Part shown: one piece after another, positions 7,588 through 8,062 of the stretch
Numbering within the stretch: the stretch's first letter is position 1
How the letters are laid out: each line of letters opens with the position of its first letter
Assembly: GCA_018668475.1 (NCBI GenBank)
Contig: JABJCZ010000013.1
Span: 1-8,062 of the forward strand
Source: Alphaproteobacteria bacterium
Lineage (GTDB): Bacteria > Pseudomonadota > Alphaproteobacteria > UBA828
DNA: 8,062 bases
Reading direction: 5' to 3'
Position numbers and translations under genes: made by a program
Notes under the pieces: model-generated
Seen by the model: only the letters and a program-made list of their open reading frames with translations
What the model was told of the DNA's origin: nothing
The model's database searches: none

Positions 7588-8062
7588 CGCTCCAGTTCAT
7601 CAGCTATGGCACCCGTCGGTGATGTTGCCAGAAACGCCTGAACATCATCGGCGGTATCAAGATCAAGTGCCAGCCCCGGCAGGCGCAACACCGTAACCGG
7701 AATTTCTTTTGCTTCAGCCTGCGCGACATGGCGCGCAAATGAGCCCGGACCATACCAATGCGTAATGACATCGGGCGGCGTCGTCAGCAATGCGTTTGTG
7801 CCGCCTTCATCCGCTGACGGCACAATGATAACAGATGGCGCCGGATACGCCGTATCAATCAACATTGCGAGTTCAACCTGTTGCAATGTTGCGATATCGG
7901 CATGGATCACCAGTTGAGCGCCAAACCCGTCGGCCACGCTGTGTGCCGTGGCCTGCAGGATCGCCTCGGTGAGTCCGTCCTGCTTGTCCTGCAAGATGGC
8001 GGCACCGGCGGCCGCAGCCTCGTTCGAAAATTCAGCTGAGTCGGTTACCACGGTGAGACGAA
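7566..8062 (-). CDS. cofC: 2-phospho-L-lactate guanylyltransferase-type enzyme, C-terminal part (5' end beyond window)
   Basis: This enzyme activates the three-carbon side-chain precursor of F420 with GTP: 2-phospholactate in archaea, phosphoenolpyruvate in actinobacteria, and 3-phosphoglycerate in at least one proteobacterial lineage. About 164 codons are visible. The reading frame continues past the right edge, reading R-L-T before VVTDSAEF, so the N-terminal nucleotide-binding part (the conserved Lys/Arg-rich segment) is missing from view. The GTG at 8051 is internal, not a start. Recognisable pieces are DGLTEAI, the acidic metal site in VIHADIATL, EGGTNALLTTPPDVI, the diagnostic YGPGSFARHVAQA, and LRLPGLALDLDTADDVQAF near the end. 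The acidic motif is HADIATL where most members have PADLP; the Asp is kept. Its 3' end overlaps cofE by 22 bases, so it is first among the visible genes of the F420 run. The precursor used cannot be told from this fragment. Confidence 0.9.
   Translation of the reverse strand, partial: RLTVVTDSAEFSNEAAAAGAAILQDKQDGLTEAILQATAHSVADGFGAQLVIHADIATLQQVELAMLIDTAYPAPSVIIVPSADEGGTNALLTTPPDVITHWYGPGSFARHVAQAEAKEIPVTVLRLPGLALDLDTADDVQAFLATSPTGAIADELERWDCVKT

Overview
The window is a moderately GC-rich bacterial chromosomal segment, fully packed with genes. It has no RNA genes, insertion sequences or CRISPR. Codon use, protein style and single-domain F420 genes suggest a Gram-negative proteobacterium, most likely an alphaproteobacterium. 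This is inferred from protein character alone; there is no rRNA or other taxonomic marker. Seven protein genes are supported, in three blocks.

Left block (1-3926, minus strand): an apparent hyuA-hyuB operon for the two subunits of an ATP-dependent hydantoinase/oxoprolinase-type amidohydrolase, separated by about 15 bases. A 190-base intergenic region (3927-4116) divides it from a divergent class III omega-aminotransferase (4117-5514), whose active-site residues match the amine/omega-amino acid:pyruvate type. Such a pair could open a lactam or other cyclic amide and then transaminate the free omega-amino acid, as known for caprolactam and N-methylpyrrolidone catabolism. The substrate cannot be read from the sequence.

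Middle (5631-6122, plus strand): a small flavin/deazaflavin oxidoreductase (split beta-barrel, PPOX-like).

Right block (6140-8062, minus strand): a tightly overlapping run of coenzyme F420 genes, cofC (5' end cut by the window edge), cofE and npdG. They guanylylate the side-chain precursor, add glutamate(s) to F420-0, and pass hydride between NADPH and F420. The convergent split-barrel protein beside them is a candidate F420-dependent enzyme. F420 synthesis is known but patchy in proteobacteria, so this block is the most noteworthy content. cofD, cofG and cofH are not in the window.

I see no wholly unknown system. The interest lies in the pairing of an amide/amine catabolic set with an F420 cofactor set.
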